DNA from: Propionimicrobium sp. PCR01-08-3
Lineage (GTDB): Bacteria > Actinomycetota > Actinomycetes > Propionibacteriales > Propionibacteriaceae
DNA length: 64,000 bases
NCBI RefSeq assembly: GCF_030286045.1
Contig: NZ_CP127390.1
Span: forward strand, 2,063,482 to 2,127,481
Direction: 5' to 3'
The notes under the pieces are model-generated. The model saw only the letters and a program-made list of their open reading frames with translations. It was not told the DNA's origin and did not search any database. How positions within the stretch are numbered: the stretch's first letter is position 1; every line of letters begins with the position of its first letter. Below are positions 17,835 to 25,931 of the stretch, one piece after another. The position numbers were made by a program, and so were the translations under genes.

Positions 17835-17938
17835 ACGGTATCTATCAACCACCAGCGGAGACGCAATGAAAGGCCGCTTGACTAGGTACGTAACACTATT
17901 GACTATCTTTGTTGTGTTGGATTAAATACGGTGATTCT

Positions 17939-17975
17939 GCGGACTTCTTGCGGACTTGCGGACTTCTTGCGGACT
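17939..17975. repeat. 19-bp tandem repeat near the island's left end
   Basis: A 19-bp unit beginning GCGGACTTCTTGCGGACT occurs twice in tandem (17939-17957 and 17958-17976, with the last base changed). Each unit contains the subrepeat GCGGACTT. It lies 105 bp inside attL, where accessory recombination or replication sites would be expected. Confidence 0.7.
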
Positions 17976-17991
17976 GGAGACCGCGCAAGGC

Positions 17992-18252
17992 ATGAGCACG
18001 AGAGCGATTGCGCCAGTGGCGGGCATCTCTCAACGCGGGGTGTCGAAGATTCAACAGAAGGTGAGAACCGAGTTCTCACCTGAACCCGACCCACTTGAAT
18101 CGAACGACCGCAAGACCACAGGTGTAAAGACTCTTTACACCTCACCCGAACATCCCGAACCCGACCCGATCCCCGACGACCCGGCATCCGGGCCCGAAGT
18201 GATCGACTTCGAGACCGGAGAGGTTGTCGAGACCGAGCCGCGCAGGGCTTGA
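17992..18252 (+). pseudogene. C-terminal fragment of a helix-turn-helix DNA-binding protein
   Basis: The frame GMSTRAIAPVAGISQRGVSKIQ is a helix-turn-helix like those in ParB/RepB-type phage proteins. A Pro/Glu-rich tail (SPEHPEPDPIPDD to TGEVVETEPRRA) follows. Upstream of this helix the frame runs into the 19-bp tandem repeat and a stop at 17,932, so the rest of the protein is missing. An 86-residue product from the ATG at 17,992 is possible. It points rightward, against the head operon, with its own terminator. It may be a remnant of an earlier element. Confidence 0.5.
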
Positions 18253-18271
18253 GTGTCGTCAGAGAGCTGCG

Positions 18272-18295
18272 CGTGCGTTACGCACGTGCCTTTTT
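18272..18295 (+). terminator. Rho-independent terminator
   Basis: CGTGCG and CGCACG flank a TTA loop, followed by TGCC and five T residues (18291-18295). It serves the rightward helix-turn-helix fragment. Confidence 0.65.
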
Positions 18296-18310
18296 CGGTG
18301 AAGCCAACGA

Positions 18311-18350
18311 AAAGACTCCCCGAAGGCCAGGAAACCTTCGGGGAGTCTTT
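18311..18350. terminator. Strong bidirectional terminator of the head operon
   Basis: A perfect 16-bp stem (18311-18326 with 18335-18350) encloses the 8-nt loop CCAGGAAA. A and T runs at the two ends allow it to work in both directions. It lies 59 bp after the last capsid-operon gene and faces the rightward fragment at 18252. Confidence 0.85.
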
Positions 18351-18408
18351 CTAACGGCGCGTCCTGAGGTGAACGCATTGCCCGGCGCTCTGCCGGACAT
18401 CTTTGGGG

Positions 18409-18738
18409 CTACAGCGCTTTGACGCGGTAGCGGTCGAGCACCTGGCGTTCGAGTAGGGTGAACCCGGCCCAGCCGGCGATGCTGTAGGAGCGTGGGCCTT
18501 CGGTCTCGCTGATTCTGAGGCCTGACGGGTTCTTGAGTACTCGTGCGGTGACCGAGTAGATCACTGCCCGGATTTCGTCGGCACACATGTCGTCGTCGAA
18601 GCCCTTGCCCCTGGTGTACGCCTTGGCCAGCGAGGTCACCAGGGGCAGGACTCCGGTCACGTCTTCGGTGTTGAACTCACCGTCCCCGGCCAGCCAGGCC
18701 AGGGCTTCGCCGGCAGCCGGGGCCTTCATCTCTGCCAT
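18409..18738 (-). CDS. Phage head-tail connector protein (Gp15/Gp19/gp6-like)
   Basis: This 109-residue protein is the last gene of the head operon. The segment VLPLVTSLAKAYTRGKGFDDD, DEIRAVIYSVTARVLKNPSGL, ETEGPRSYSI and GWAGFTLLERQVLDRYR match the helical adaptor that docks under the portal in actinophages. It starts 2 bp after the capsid stop codon. Its presence means the island can make a finished head ready for a tail, even though it encodes no tail. Confidence 0.75.
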   Translation of the reverse strand: MAEMKAPAAGEALAWLAGDGEFNTEDVTGVLPLVTSLAKAYTRGKGFDDDMCADEIRAVIYSVTARVLKNPSGLRISETEGPRSYSIAGWAGFTLLERQVLDRYRVKAL

Positions 18739-18740
18739 GA

Positions 18741-19607
18741 TCAGCGGGTGATGCCGGTCAGGGTGACGATCGCTTCAGGGTTCAGCGGTGCGGCGTCGTA
18801 GCGGGCCACCACGCGGATCGCCTGCTGGTCGTAGTCGGCGAACCGCTCGGTCAGGATCTTCACACTCGGGGCCATGTCGCGGGCCACGGCGATCTGAGAG
18901 AAGTCGACGAGAGCTGCGCGACCGGTCTCGGCGTCGTCCGGGATGCGGCTGGACACGACGACCGGGCATCCCCACAGCCGGAACACGCCGTCGGCGGTGG
19001 GATCGGCCTGCAGAAGGTACTGGTCGTTCTTGTCCTTGACCTTACGCAGCGCTACGAAGTCACCGGGGGTCAGCAGCCACTTGAGGCCGGCCATGTTGAC
19101 GTTGGCGGCCAGGGCCAGGCCCCAGGCGGTCAAGAGTGCGTCGAGGCTCAACGCACCGCCCACAGCGAGGGTCTGCGTGCCGGTGTAGGCGAACAGGCCC
19201 TTGGGAGTCGTGACGCCGTCGCCGGCAGCCGACAGGAACTGCGCATCGAGCTTGGCTGCCACGTCGTTGACGAGCCGGTCCTTGATAGCTGCGTCCAGGC
19301 CGATGGCGGACTGGCGGGCCAGCTCGTTCGAGTAGCGGGTCAGCGTCTTGACGGACTTCATCGTGGACGGCATCAGGGTGACTTCGTCGAACTCGATGTC
19401 GCGCTCACCGATCTGTTCGTTCTCGCCGGTGAAGCCGAGCCCTTCGGCGGTCGCCGGCTGGTTCTTCGGGATGCGGATAGGTCCGGCGGTGTCGAAGATG
19501 CGCGGGCCTGCGGCGAGGAAGACGCTCTGCTCTTGCAGCGGCGCGATGAGGATCTTCTGGATTTGCTCGTACGTGAGTTCGGTTGCGGTAGTGGTGTCGA
19601 CAGACAT
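18741..19607 (-). CDS. HK97-fold major capsid protein
   Basis: This 288-residue protein has features of HK97-like capsid proteins. These are an N-terminal arm, IRIPKNQPATAEGLGFTGE, the E-loop region IGERDIEFDEVTLMP, the spine helix LTRYSNELARQSAIGLDAAI, and the A-domain segment LWGCPVVVSSRIPDD. No prohead protease is encoded nearby, and the short N-terminus suggests no delta domain; scaffolding comes from a separate gene. AGGAG lies 8 nt before the ATG at 19,607 but is locked inside a hairpin (19613-19664). Translation of this abundant structural protein may be controlled there. Confidence 0.9.
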   Translation of the reverse strand: MSVDTTTATELTYEQIQKILIAPLQEQSVFLAAGPRIFDTAGPIRIPKNQPATAEGLGFTGENEQIGERDIEFDEVTLMPSTMKSVKTLTRYSNELARQSAIGLDAAIKDRLVNDVAAKLDAQFLSAAGDGVTTPKGLFAYTGTQTLAVGGALSLDALLTAWGLALAANVNMAGLKWLLTPGDFVALRKVKDKNDQYLLQADPTADGVFRLWGCPVVVSSRIPDDAETGRAALVDFSQIAVARDMAPSVKILTERFADYDQQAIRVVARYDAAPLNPEAIVTLTGITR

Positions 19608-19612
19608 GAAAA

Positions 19613-19664
19613 TAGCTCCTAGCGGGCTTGGTTTCGGTTGGAAACGTTCGCCCGCCAGGAGCTA
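19613..19664 (-). promoter_or_regulatory. Long hairpin enclosing the capsid gene ribosome-binding site
   Basis: In the minus-strand transcript a 15-bp stem (14 Watson-Crick pairs plus one G-U) joins 19664-19650 to 19627-19613. The inner loop adds a second stem (GTTTC/GAAAC). The 3' arm contains AGGAG, the capsid gene's Shine-Dalgarno sequence. ATTTTC follows, so it could act as a translational switch, an attenuator or an mRNA-stabilising structure. Confidence 0.65.
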
Positions 19665-19735
19665 AACGGGAGTGTCAGGGAGTGCCTGACTCCGTGGACC
19701 ACATCTTCACTATATACCCCAGGAGGGTATGGCGG

Positions 19736-20050
19736 CTAGCTCTTACGTTCGATTGTCATGATCACCCCGCGGGTGTAGGCGTAGGGCTCGCCGATGATCT
19801 TCCACTTCTTGCCGTCGGGGTAGATCAGGTCCCAATCAGAGGGGATGATGGCCTCACCCCGCGGCAGTGAGAGCGTCCTCGTGTCGGTGGTCTGCACGGC
19901 TCCCTGCTCGTCCTCGTCGGTACTGTTGGGCCAGTCGGTGCAGCCCTCGATGGTCCGCTGGCGTGGCGGGTCGATCGGGTTGCCGTACTTGTCATACTCC
20001 TTGATTTCGGCCACGAGCGTGAACTCGAACTTGCGTCGCCATCTGCTCAT
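19736..20050 (-). CDS. Probable head closure/head-tail stopper protein
   Basis: This 104-residue, beta-rich protein (KFEFTLVAEIKEYDKYGNPI, RTLSLPRGEAIIPSDWDLIYP, GKKWKIIGEPYAYTRGVIM) resembles the small stopper proteins that seal filled phage heads. The assignment rests on pattern and position, not on a diagnostic motif. I chose the ATG at 20,050 because AAGGTGG lies just upstream; longer in-frame starts overlap the 51-residue gene. It precedes the capsid gene here, whereas stoppers usually follow it, so the role is uncertain. Confidence 0.55.
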   Translation of the reverse strand: MSRWRRKFEFTLVAEIKEYDKYGNPIDPPRQRTIEGCTDWPNSTDEDEQGAVQTTDTRTLSLPRGEAIIPSDWDLIYPDGKKWKIIGEPYAYTRGVIMTIERKS

Positions 20051-20054
20051 CGGG

Positions 20055-20210
20055 TCACCACCTTTCCGGCAGCAGGGGCTTGCTCCGGCGCACACTGCGC
20101 GGCATCGGCGGCAGCGGAGGTAGCGGCTTGGGGTCTGGTGCATACTCCTTGGCGATGGTCTCCAGGGCGTCGGCGATACGGCGCAGCTCGATCAGAATGT
20201 AGTCGCTCAT
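20055..20210 (-). CDS. 51-residue island protein of unknown function
   Basis: The frame begins MSDYILIELRRIADALETIA and ends with a Pro-rich, basic tail (PLPPLPPMPRS, LLPERW). Its ATG overlaps the scaffold gene's stop as ATGA, and AGGTG lies 4-8 nt upstream. The stop codon is 4 bp before the next start. The N-terminal 23 residues look like an amphipathic helix. The tight packing inside the head operon argues that it is translated. No function is recognised. Confidence 0.6.
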   Translation of the reverse strand: MSDYILIELRRIADALETIAKEYAPDPKPLPPLPPMPRSVRRSKPLLPERW

Positions 20211-20719
20211 CGTGCACCTGCCCGAAGCATGGCGGCCAGGTCGACGTTCCCGCCGTCCGTCTGCTTGGCTCCCTGGCCGATGTCCCCGTGCGGCATCCGG
20301 GTCGCGTAGTGCGGGTGCTGGCTGATCAGCTCGTCGATGGCGGCGTCCAGCCTGCTGGGATCGTCCAGGATGGTCTCATCGAACGGCAGATCGTTCGGGT
20401 CGGCCAGCTTGCCTGTGGCGGCCACCCTGAGGGTGAACACCTCACGGGCCAGATCCTCGGCGCGCTTCGCCTTCACGCGGGCCTCAGCGGCTTCTTTGCG
20501 GATCTTCTCGACGTACTCCCGCGGGAAGGTATCGGCGTCGTCCTGCAATGCGTCGGTATTGCCGACGCCATCGGCCGGGTCGATGACCTCAGTACTGCTT
20601 AGGGTGTCGATCGAGCCGACACCCTCACTAGTAGTAAGGGATTGGCCATTGACGCCGTCAGTAGTGCTGACGCCATCGGTCCCGGTGGTGGTCGGATCTT
20701 CGGTCAGTTCGTCACTCAT
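20207..20719 (-). CDS. Head scaffolding protein
   Basis: This 170-residue acidic protein has a disordered N-terminal third rich in Thr, Ser, Asp and Gly. In that part, near-repeats of T(D/E)GV are encoded by partly repeated DNA. A charged helix follows (REYVEKIRKEAAEARVKAKRAEDLAREVF). The C-terminus is LAATGKLADPNDLPFD-like, ending DIGQGAKQTDGGNVDLAAMLRAGAR. This is the usual actinophage scaffold arrangement. It sits between portal and capsid genes, overlapping portal by 8 bp. I chose the ATG at 20,719 because longer starts extend only into the portal gene. Confidence 0.85.
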   Translation of the reverse strand: MSDELTEDPTTTGTDGVSTTDGVNGQSLTTSEGVGSIDTLSSTEVIDPADGVGNTDALQDDADTFPREYVEKIRKEAAEARVKAKRAEDLAREVFTLRVAATGKLADPNDLPFDETILDDPSRLDAAIDELISQHPHYATRMPHGDIGQGAKQTDGGNVDLAAMLRAGAR

Positions 20720-21998
20720 TGCTTGCTCCTGCCATCTGGTTGTTGATCTGGATAATTTCGTCGTTGCTGTAGCCGAGCTTGCGCAGGGCGTATTCACGGG
20801 GCAGCACACCTGCGGCCACGAGCTTCACGGCAGCGTCGGCGTCCTGTGCGACGCTGCGGGTGGCGGGGTCGGCCCACGAGATGCGGGCCTTGATCTCGGC
20901 GGGGTCTTGGCCGGTCCTGACGGCCACCATCAGCCGGGCGACTTGCTCCCAGCTCCGGCCGAATGCCGACTGCCTGGCCTCAACCCTCGCCGTCAGCGAG
21001 GCTTCGGACGCCCGCAAGGAATCGGCGCTGGCCGGCTGGTCACCGTAGGCACCCAGGTAGTGCGGCGGGAGTCCCGAGACAGCGGAGAGTTGGGCCTGCA
21101 GCACCCTGACGGCGGCTTCGTATCCGGCGAGGTCAGTGGCGTCGAGCTGGCCGAACTTCGAGGCGGGATCTTCGGCGAGCATCATCCGGTTGGTTTCGGG
21201 GAACGGGTTCACCGCGTGGGTTTCCCCGTCCTCGTCCTCGACCTCGATCGCCTCGATACCGGTCGCCCATCTGCGCGGGCGGCCGCTGTACTCGCTCGAC
21301 ACCATCAGATCGGCGAGCAGCTTGTTCAAACCGTCGGCCAACGGGATGATGTCGTCGAGTTCGGACGAGGGCCCGCTCAAGATACGATCCGAGCCCGAGA
21401 ACGGGATCACCGGGACCACGCCGAACGCGTTGGGCACCACAGTGGTGGTCGTGAAGCCGCTAGTGGCTCCTACGGCGTCCGAGTGCAGTCGGATGATCTG
21501 GTCGGGCAAATACAGCACGGCCTCGGTGCCGGTGGGCTGGTCAGGTGCCCCGGCCGTCCAGCGCTTCACAGCAGCCACCACAGCCCTGGTCGCAGGATCT
21601 CGCTCGACGGCGACCTGGTGGGCGCTCTCCACAGTCACCAGCGGGGTCCCGACGGCATCGGCCCAGACGATCACGAAGGATTCACCGAGCACCAAGGCTT
21701 CGCGATGCACCACACCAGATGTTTGGTCCAGGTCGTTGGCCAGCCAGTCATTCCACAGCTGCGGCGCGGCCTGCCCATCGATCGTCAGCCCGGTGACCCG
21801 CAACCGCTCGGCCAGCGAGTGCACCGCGATACGCGGCACGTTCGAGGCCATGCGATTGAACCGGGTGCCGATAGCCTCCCGTGCCTCGGGCGTCAGGAAC
21901 GCCAAGGGCTGCGTCCCGGCATAGTAGTTCTCAAGTGTCGCTCGTCGTGCCGCCCCGGCATCGAGCGCGGTCAGCATTCTTGTCAATTGATCCATCAT
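20712..21998 (-). CDS. Phage portal protein (SPP1 gp6-like)
   Basis: This 428-residue protein forms the dodecameric gate at one capsid vertex. It shows the family's typical start (LENYYAGTQPLAFLTPEAR, FNRMASNVPRIAVHSLAERL). Wing and crown segments include GVVPVIPFSG, LADLMVSSEYSGRPRRWATG and SAVSGLPPHYLGAYGDQPAS, and a C-terminal region carries LRKLGYSNDEIIQ. AGGAGA precedes the ATG. It follows the terminase gene with an 11-bp gap, matching ordinary phage order. Confidence 0.9.
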   Translation of the reverse strand: MMDQLTRMLTALDAGAARRATLENYYAGTQPLAFLTPEAREAIGTRFNRMASNVPRIAVHSLAERLRVTGLTIDGQAAPQLWNDWLANDLDQTSGVVHREALVLGESFVIVWADAVGTPLVTVESAHQVAVERDPATRAVVAAVKRWTAGAPDQPTGTEAVLYLPDQIIRLHSDAVGATSGFTTTTVVPNAFGVVPVIPFSGSDRILSGPSSELDDIIPLADGLNKLLADLMVSSEYSGRPRRWATGIEAIEVEDEDGETHAVNPFPETNRMMLAEDPASKFGQLDATDLAGYEAAVRVLQAQLSAVSGLPPHYLGAYGDQPASADSLRASEASLTARVEARQSAFGRSWEQVARLMVAVRTGQDPAEIKARISWADPATRSVAQDADAAVKLVAAGVLPREYALRKLGYSNDEIIQINNQMAGASNE

Positions 21999-22009
21999 CT
22001 TGTCTCCTT

Positions 22010-23473
22010 TTAGAAACTCATTGCCCGTCGGCGTTTCGGTTTATGCGTGGCTTTCCAGGTGGCTCGCGAGTGGCCCATAATCGCGGTCACAGCCAGGTCG
22101 ATATGGCGGGCCGAACTCTTGTTCTCTTTCCGTATTCGGACCCCTCGCACGTCATCGGTCAGAATCGCGTTCCCGATATGGCGGGCAAGATCCGGCGTCC
22201 CGTCATGGCTAACTTCGTGGTTAAGGCAGGACTGCACGAAGTCGTTGGTCGCCGGAGTCATCCGCACCGCCGTTTGCGGGAACTCGGTCGTCGGTATTCC
22301 TTCCTCGGCGATCACCTGCAGCGTCCGCGCCCAGCGGTACGGGTCGGCGGTCAGCTCGATCACTTTGTACTGCTTGGCCAGCTCCCTGATACGGTCCTCC
22401 ACCTCAAGGATCGGGACCCGGTAGTCGTCCTGGCCGGCGGGCGGCTCCCAGATGCCACCCAGGTTCATCAACGGGCTGGTCGACACCTGCGTAACCAGCA
22501 ACGCGGTGGAATCCCCGTTGAACGAACCATCCAGGGACAGCACCACATCGGCGCCGTCCGGGATGATCTCACCGGTGGCCAGCTCAGCCCACAAACCAGC
22601 AGGCAGCAGCGATGCGTCATCCTGCTCGACCCACTCACCCAGACGCGCCCTACGGAACTCCGACTCTCTTGTCCGGGGTGGAAGCACCGACTTGAGATGC
22701 GGACGGCTCACAAGGTCATCCAGGCCCGGATTAGCCTGCGCCCAGCAGTGCTCGCAGTCCACCGGATGTCCGATGTCACCCGCATACTCGACAAGAGCCA
22801 AGTCGGGTTGCGGGTTCGCCCTGGCCTCCAGCACCAGATCGAGCATCGGCGAGGTCTCCCGCCAGCTCGGCGGCGAAGGCGTGCCAATCATCAGCATCTG
22901 CGATTCAGCCCGTTTGCCGGTCGAGTTCACCAGCGACTCGTAAGCGTCACGACGGCAGAAACCGATCTCGTCCATGATCGCCAGCGACGCGTCCTCACCC
23001 TCGATCCGGGCCGACTCACCAGGCAGAGCCAAGATCTGGGAATCGCTACCAGGCATGTAAATGCGGTCCTTGTAGACCTGGCAGCGCTCGCCCATATCCT
23101 CGTTCAGCTCGACCATCCTCGCCGCGATATGCAGCAGACGAGAACTCGACCGCTCGTCCTGAGCCACGATCACGACCCGCGCGCCCTCGATACCGCTCAT
23201 AAACACGTGGAAGAGCCCCAAGGCGGCCACCAGAGTCGACTTACCCTGGCCACGAGGCAACGACCACAACGCCATACGCGGCCTCGGATCATCCAGCAAA
23301 GAGCCGGCCAACTCGATCTGCCAATCCCGCAGCTTCATCGGCTTACGCGCGCCCGTGCCCTTCGGGGTGACGACGTACTTCGAGCAGAAAAGAGCGAACT
23401 GACGAGCACCCTTCGACCTCGGGGACCACTCAAGCGGGGCCTCAACCGCAGAGCCCTTCGGACCCGCCTTCAC
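22010..23473 (-). CDS. Terminase large subunit
   Basis: This 487-residue ATPase-nuclease packages DNA into heads. The adenine-binding segment MKLRDWQIELAGSLLDDPRPR leads to the Walker A-like ALWSLPRGQGKST. The Walker B-like LAIMDEIGFCRR lies about 90 residues later. The nuclease domain begins with VVLSLDGSFNGDSTAL and includes ELTADPYRWAR. The start overlaps the HNH gene's stop by 4 bp (ATGA). A small terminase gene, usually immediately upstream, is not recognisable. Confidence 0.92.
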   Translation of the reverse strand: MKAGPKGSAVEAPLEWSPRSKGARQFALFCSKYVVTPKGTGARKPMKLRDWQIELAGSLLDDPRPRMALWSLPRGQGKSTLVAALGLFHVFMSGIEGARVVIVAQDERSSSRLLHIAARMVELNEDMGERCQVYKDRIYMPGSDSQILALPGESARIEGEDASLAIMDEIGFCRRDAYESLVNSTGKRAESQMLMIGTPSPPSWRETSPMLDLVLEARANPQPDLALVEYAGDIGHPVDCEHCWAQANPGLDDLVSRPHLKSVLPPRTRESEFRRARLGEWVEQDDASLLPAGLWAELATGEIIPDGADVVLSLDGSFNGDSTALLVTQVSTSPLMNLGGIWEPPAGQDDYRVPILEVEDRIRELAKQYKVIELTADPYRWARTLQVIAEEGIPTTEFPQTAVRMTPATNDFVQSCLNHEVSHDGTPDLARHIGNAILTDDVRGVRIRKENKSSARHIDLAVTAIMGHSRATWKATHKPKRRRAMSF

Positions 23474-23883
23474 GATTCATCCTCGGTGAGTGATTGAAAA
23501 TGCGACTGCCGGACGCCCCGCCCGGAAGAGCCAATCGGGTTATCCCCCCTGGTATTCCTTTCACCACGAGCCGAACCACGACGGTTATTGCATTTCTGAC
23601 AAACCACATCGACATCCTGCAATCGAATAGGCAACCCCAATTCATGCCTTTCCCACGCAATAGGCAAATGGTCACACGTCAGATTCTCCGTAGTCCCACA
23701 ATCAGAACAGAACGGCTGCAAACGACGAGCACGCAAGCTGAGCTTGTTCCAGTTCGTGTCATACCCAGCAGCACGCGACGCTCGCCTCGGCCGATCAGAC
23801 CGGTGCCTCACCGGATGCTCATCACAACGACCCGACGCGCACGGCACACCACACACGACGCACGGCGTCAACACGGCAGTCAC
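23470..23883 (-). CDS. HNH endonuclease
   Basis: This 137-residue protein carries an HNH fold with structural cysteine pairs (CSDCG and CQKCNNRRG) and the catalytic stretch LTCDHLPIAWERHELG. A second N-terminal CxxC set (CVVCGVPCASGRC) could bind another zinc. HNH nucleases next to terminase genes assist packaging in many HK97-type phages. It overlaps both neighbours by 4 bp, so all three genes are translationally coupled. Confidence 0.9.
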   Translation of the reverse strand: MTAVLTPCVVCGVPCASGRCDEHPVRHRSDRPRRASRAAGYDTNWNKLSLRARRLQPFCSDCGTTENLTCDHLPIAWERHELGLPIRLQDVDVVCQKCNNRRGSARGERNTRGDNPIGSSGRGVRQSHFQSLTEDES

Positions 23884-25265
23884 GACGCATCACCACAGTT
23901 CGGGTGAATCGTCTGTCCCGGCTCGGCCACGATCATGGACTCGCCACAGACCGCGCAGATGTTCGGGAACAGATCTTGGTTCTGCTCCCCCCCGTGAGGT
24001 TTTTCATCCGGTACTTCCGGTACTCCGGTACCGCTGCCTTGATCTTCGGGTACCGGAGTACCGTCAGTACCGTCAGTAGAACCTGACGGGCGGGGCTCAA
24101 GGTATCGGTCCCATGCATCGGCGAAGTCTCGTGAGTCGTAGCCGCGATACTTGACCGAGTTCTCTTTGATCTGCTTCGGGCCGATCTGATACTTCCCCAA
24201 TCGAAACGACAGCCCGCGCGCATTAAGCGGACCACCTTTCAGCCCAGACCACGGGGATTCCTCCATGCCATTTAGGCGATCGAGCAGATCATCGGTAGAT
24301 AGCCGATCAACCTGCGCATCGGTGAATGCTTGCCGGGTATCACGCAGCAGCAGGACACCCAACGACGGCGCCTTCTCGTGAGACCTGGCCACCATGCGAG
24401 TAGCCGCACCACGAGCACGCTCGGGCCAGACGCCACCAGCCAGGTCAGCCACCGCCAGTAGCGCTTCCCACACGTCCGCGTCCCGGTCTTCCACACCCTC
24501 GGGCATCACCGGCCACGACTGGCCAGCATCACCGGCAACAGACTCAGCCCATCGCGCCAACTGCTTACGCAGCTCGACCACCGGCTTGCTCTCGGCGTCC
24601 CTGCCCCGCCACGGCGTTGGCTTCGGCTCCGATGACTTCCGGCGGCGCATCCGCACCACCACCGAGCGAGTCATGATCGTGTCCGGCAGATCATCGAGCC
24701 CAGCAAGGGCAACCGCAGAATACGCCGGCAATTCCTCGGTAAAGACTTCCTTGCCGCGCACCACGCAGCGACCGGCGATAGCACCCTTCCGATGGCCGGC
24801 GTTCAACAGACCGCGCAGCTCTTCGTTGTCCTTGGCCTTCGGCCCGAAGATCGTGTCGATCTCATCGAACAAGATCGTCGGCCGCGCATCCTGATCAGCC
24901 ACCTTCCGGAACAGATACGCCGGGGTGGCATTCACCGCGTGCACGGGGTTGGGCACCAACGGTGCTGTGACCTCCAGAGCACGCGACTTCCCCGAACCAG
25001 GCTCAGGGCTCAAGAATGCGAGCCGTGGCGTCGAGTCCCAGCAGTTCATCAGCCAGGCATGCCCGATCCACAACACATGCGCCACCAGCTCGTCAGGACC
25101 CGGATAGATCACGAACCGCTTCAGATGCTCCTCAACGCCAGCCAGTACCTTCCAGCCGACCACCGGCTTACGGCTCGGTCTCGCCAACGGCCGCATATTC
25201 TCCGGCAACTCCCCCGGCAACACCTCCTTGCCGGGATCTCGATCGCTATCGAACATCGAGGTCAC
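23880..25265 (-). CDS. DUF3631 P-loop ATPase
   Basis: This 461-residue protein has a clear ATPase core: Walker A FLSPEPGSGKSRALE, Walker B PTILFDEIDTIF, then GLLNAGHRKGAIAGRCV and the arginine-rich DLPDTIMTRSVVVRMRRR. DUF3631 proteins are common in actinobacterial prophages and islands, where they accompany or replace replicative helicases. The C-terminus has a Ser/Thr/Pro-rich linker and a zinc-binding-like end (CAVCGESM, HPNC). It is the only replication candidate on the island. It overlaps its upstream neighbour by 4 bp. Confidence 0.85.
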   Translation of the reverse strand: MTSMFDSDRDPGKEVLPGELPENMRPLARPSRKPVVGWKVLAGVEEHLKRFVIYPGPDELVAHVLWIGHAWLMNCWDSTPRLAFLSPEPGSGKSRALEVTAPLVPNPVHAVNATPAYLFRKVADQDARPTILFDEIDTIFGPKAKDNEELRGLLNAGHRKGAIAGRCVVRGKEVFTEELPAYSAVALAGLDDLPDTIMTRSVVVRMRRRKSSEPKPTPWRGRDAESKPVVELRKQLARWAESVAGDAGQSWPVMPEGVEDRDADVWEALLAVADLAGGVWPERARGAATRMVARSHEKAPSLGVLLLRDTRQAFTDAQVDRLSTDDLLDRLNGMEESPWSGLKGGPLNARGLSFRLGKYQIGPKQIKENSVKYRGYDSRDFADAWDRYLEPRPSGSTDGTDGTPVPEDQGSGTGVPEVPDEKPHGGEQNQDLFPNICAVCGESMIVAEPGQTIHPNCGDAS

Positions 25266-25705
25266 GCTGCCTCCTCAAGATCGAAGAACTCGGCCACCTC
25301 GGCGGACGACATCTGCGCTAACAGCCAGGCATGACGCCTGCACTCGGCAGCAGCCCCATCAGCGAAGGGAGTCCCGATCGATTCCAGTTGCTCGGCCCGT
25401 CGCAGCCAGTAGGCCGGCATGGCTTCGCGTAGTGCGTCGACCAGCACCGAGAGAGACAGCCGCTCGGCGAGGTCAGGCAAGTCTGCAAGCATCTGAACCG
25501 ACGGCCGCGACGGGCCGACAGGTCGACCACGACCGTATTCATGAGCCCGGTCTGCTGATATGCTGGCCTCAGCTTCGTTAGCCAATTTGGTAGCCGTCCG
25601 GGACTCCACCCACGGGCGGCTACTTTCATTCCTGGCCCCTTCGGATTGGTCGTCAGCTCCGGTCGGCTGGTTCGAGATGCCCCCACAGGGGGCTAGCGAA
25701 GTCAT
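25262..25705 (-). CDS. Island protein of unknown function
   Basis: This 147-residue protein has a disordered, polar N-terminal half. The C-terminal half is helical (LSVLVDALREAMPAYWLRRA, AAAECRRHAWLLAQMSSAEV, EFFDLEEAA) and acidic at the end. It is not recognised. It overlaps the DUF3631 gene by 4 bp and the AlpA-like gene by 4 bp, so it belongs to the same leftward operon. By position it might assist replication or stand in for the missing small terminase; that is speculation. Confidence 0.65.
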   Translation of the reverse strand: MTSLAPCGGISNQPTGADDQSEGARNESSRPWVESRTATKLANEAEASISADRAHEYGRGRPVGPSRPSVQMLADLPDLAERLSLSVLVDALREAMPAYWLRRAEQLESIGTPFADGAAAECRRHAWLLAQMSSAEVAEFFDLEEAA

Positions 25706-25917
25706 GCTGCACTCCCTTTGGCGAACTGCTCATCGATCCACTGACGCACATCCGATTCGCGATACACCACGCGCCGACCGAGCTTCGCGGACTTCGGCCC
25801 GGTGCCCATATAGCGCCAATATCGAATCGTGGCCTCCGGCAACCCCGTAACCTCGGCAAGCTCCGGCGTCGATAGCAACTTCTCGAACTCTGGTTTGAAT
25901 CCCAATCTGTCAGTCAT
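25702..25917 (-). CDS. AlpA/excisionase-type helix-turn-helix protein
   Basis: This 71-residue protein has the MerR-like winged helix of AlpA/Xis families: LLSTPELAEVTGLPEATIRYW followed by GPKSAKLGRRVVYRESDVRQW. It is the first gene of the leftward operon and lies opposite the repressor. It could control excision, the operon, or both. I chose the ATG at 25,917 because GGGGGA lies 5-10 nt upstream; a longer start at 25,938 would ignore it. Confidence 0.85.
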   Translation of the reverse strand: MTDRLGFKPEFEKLLSTPELAEVTGLPEATIRYWRYMGTGPKSAKLGRRVVYRESDVRQWIDEQFAKGSAA

Positions 25918-25931
25918 GTCATCCCCCGCCC

